Of a stretch of DNA of 6,854 nucleotides, positions 6,712-6,854 are shown in pieces. The notes beneath the pieces are model-generated. The model did not search any database, was not told the DNA's origin, and was given only the letters and a program-made list of their open reading frames with translations. This DNA is from Candidatus Iainarchaeum sp. (GTDB lineage: Archaea; Iainarchaeota; Iainarchaeia; Iainarchaeales; Iainarchaeaceae): NCBI GenBank assembly GCA_013331625.1, contig DUGC01000116.1:3805-10658 (forward strand), read 5' to 3'. The position numbers were made by a program, and so were the translations under genes. Each line of letters starts with the position of its first letter. The first letter of the stretch is position 1.

Positions 6712-6750
6712 AAAATGCATTCAAAAAGGATTAAAAAGCGGAAGCATTTT
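6712..6750. promoter_or_regulatory. Inverted repeat flanking a promoter, possible operator
   Basis: The arms AAAATGC (6712-6718) and GCATTTT (6744-6750) are perfect 7-base inverted repeats separated by 25 bases. They enclose the TATA-like box of the gene at 6092-6706, with their centres about 32 bases, or three helical turns, apart. This could be a binding site for a dimeric repressor, but in AT-rich DNA a 7-base repeat can arise by chance. Confidence 0.25.
6728..6738 (-). promoter_or_regulatory. TATA-like box for the 6092-6706 gene
   Basis: On the minus strand the sequence is CTTTTTAATCC, with the centre of the AT core about 26 bases before the ATG at 6706. It closely resembles the box at 5808-5818 (GTTTTTTATCC). 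The predicted message is leaderless or nearly so. Confidence 0.6.
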
Positions 6751-6818
6751 GAGAGCCGGATTGGATAAGCACAAAAGAAAAATCCCAAAAAGCAATTTCA
6801 ATAATTTAGGAAATTTTA

Positions 6819-6854
6819 GCGATACGGTATGGGGCTGGCTTCGCATTTAAGCAA
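6819..6854. repeat. Diverged partial copy of the hairpin-array sequence, cut by window edge
   Basis: The last bases of the window match part of the array at 5845-5897 with gaps. The shared blocks, in the same order, are AGC, then ATAC, GTATGG, TTGGC or CTGGC, and GGCTTCGCA followed by TTTAAGCAA (here) or GTTTTAAAGCAA (array). The GCTT/AAGC pair (6838-6841 with 6849-6852) is kept despite a different loop length. The element probably continues beyond 6854. The stretch 6751-6818 before it is AT-rich and I see nothing else in it. Confidence 0.5.

Noticed and set aside
1..6854. Transposase, integrase, toxin-antitoxin or phage-defence genes
   Set aside because: No product in the window shows motifs of these families.

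Overview
The window looks archaeal. The first gene encodes the C-terminal end of an archaeal/eukaryotic-type class I release factor (aRF1), and the third encodes TruD with archaeal-like features. Three genes have TATA-like boxes about 24-27 bases upstream of their start codons, with almost no room for a 5' leader, as in leaderless archaeal transcripts. Very tight packing (overlaps of 4, 7 and 16 bases) suggests a compact genome, perhaps a DPANN-type lineage. That placement is a guess from style and was not tested.

Layout: positions 1-2518 hold a plus-strand run of three genes: the 3' end of prf1 (aRF1), an alpha/beta hydrolase, and truD. They are joined by an 11-base gap and an ATGA overlap, so they are probably co-transcribed. 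A new promoter at about 2528-2536 starts a plus-strand gene for a polytopic GT-C-type glycosyltransferase (2555-3829). It meets, tail to tail with a 16-base overlap, a minus-strand pair: a family 2 membrane glycosyltransferase (5786 to 4500) followed by a membrane-anchored thioredoxin-fold protein (4506 to 3814). At the right, a third minus-strand transcription unit (6706 to 6092) encodes an unrecognised membrane-anchored extracytoplasmic protein.

The left half serves translation (termination, tRNA pseudouridylation). The right half is cell-surface biology: two membrane glycosyltransferases and two anchored outward-facing proteins that both carry N-glycosylation sequons. Whether the glycosyltransferases act on those proteins is only inferred.

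The most unusual part is the non-coding stretch 5787-6091. It is filled with back-to-back short hairpins, two of which share a layout and differ by a compensatory base-pair change. A diverged piece of the same sequence reappears at the right edge (6819-6854). This looks like a dispersed, structured intergenic element or an RNA. I could not assign it to a known family.
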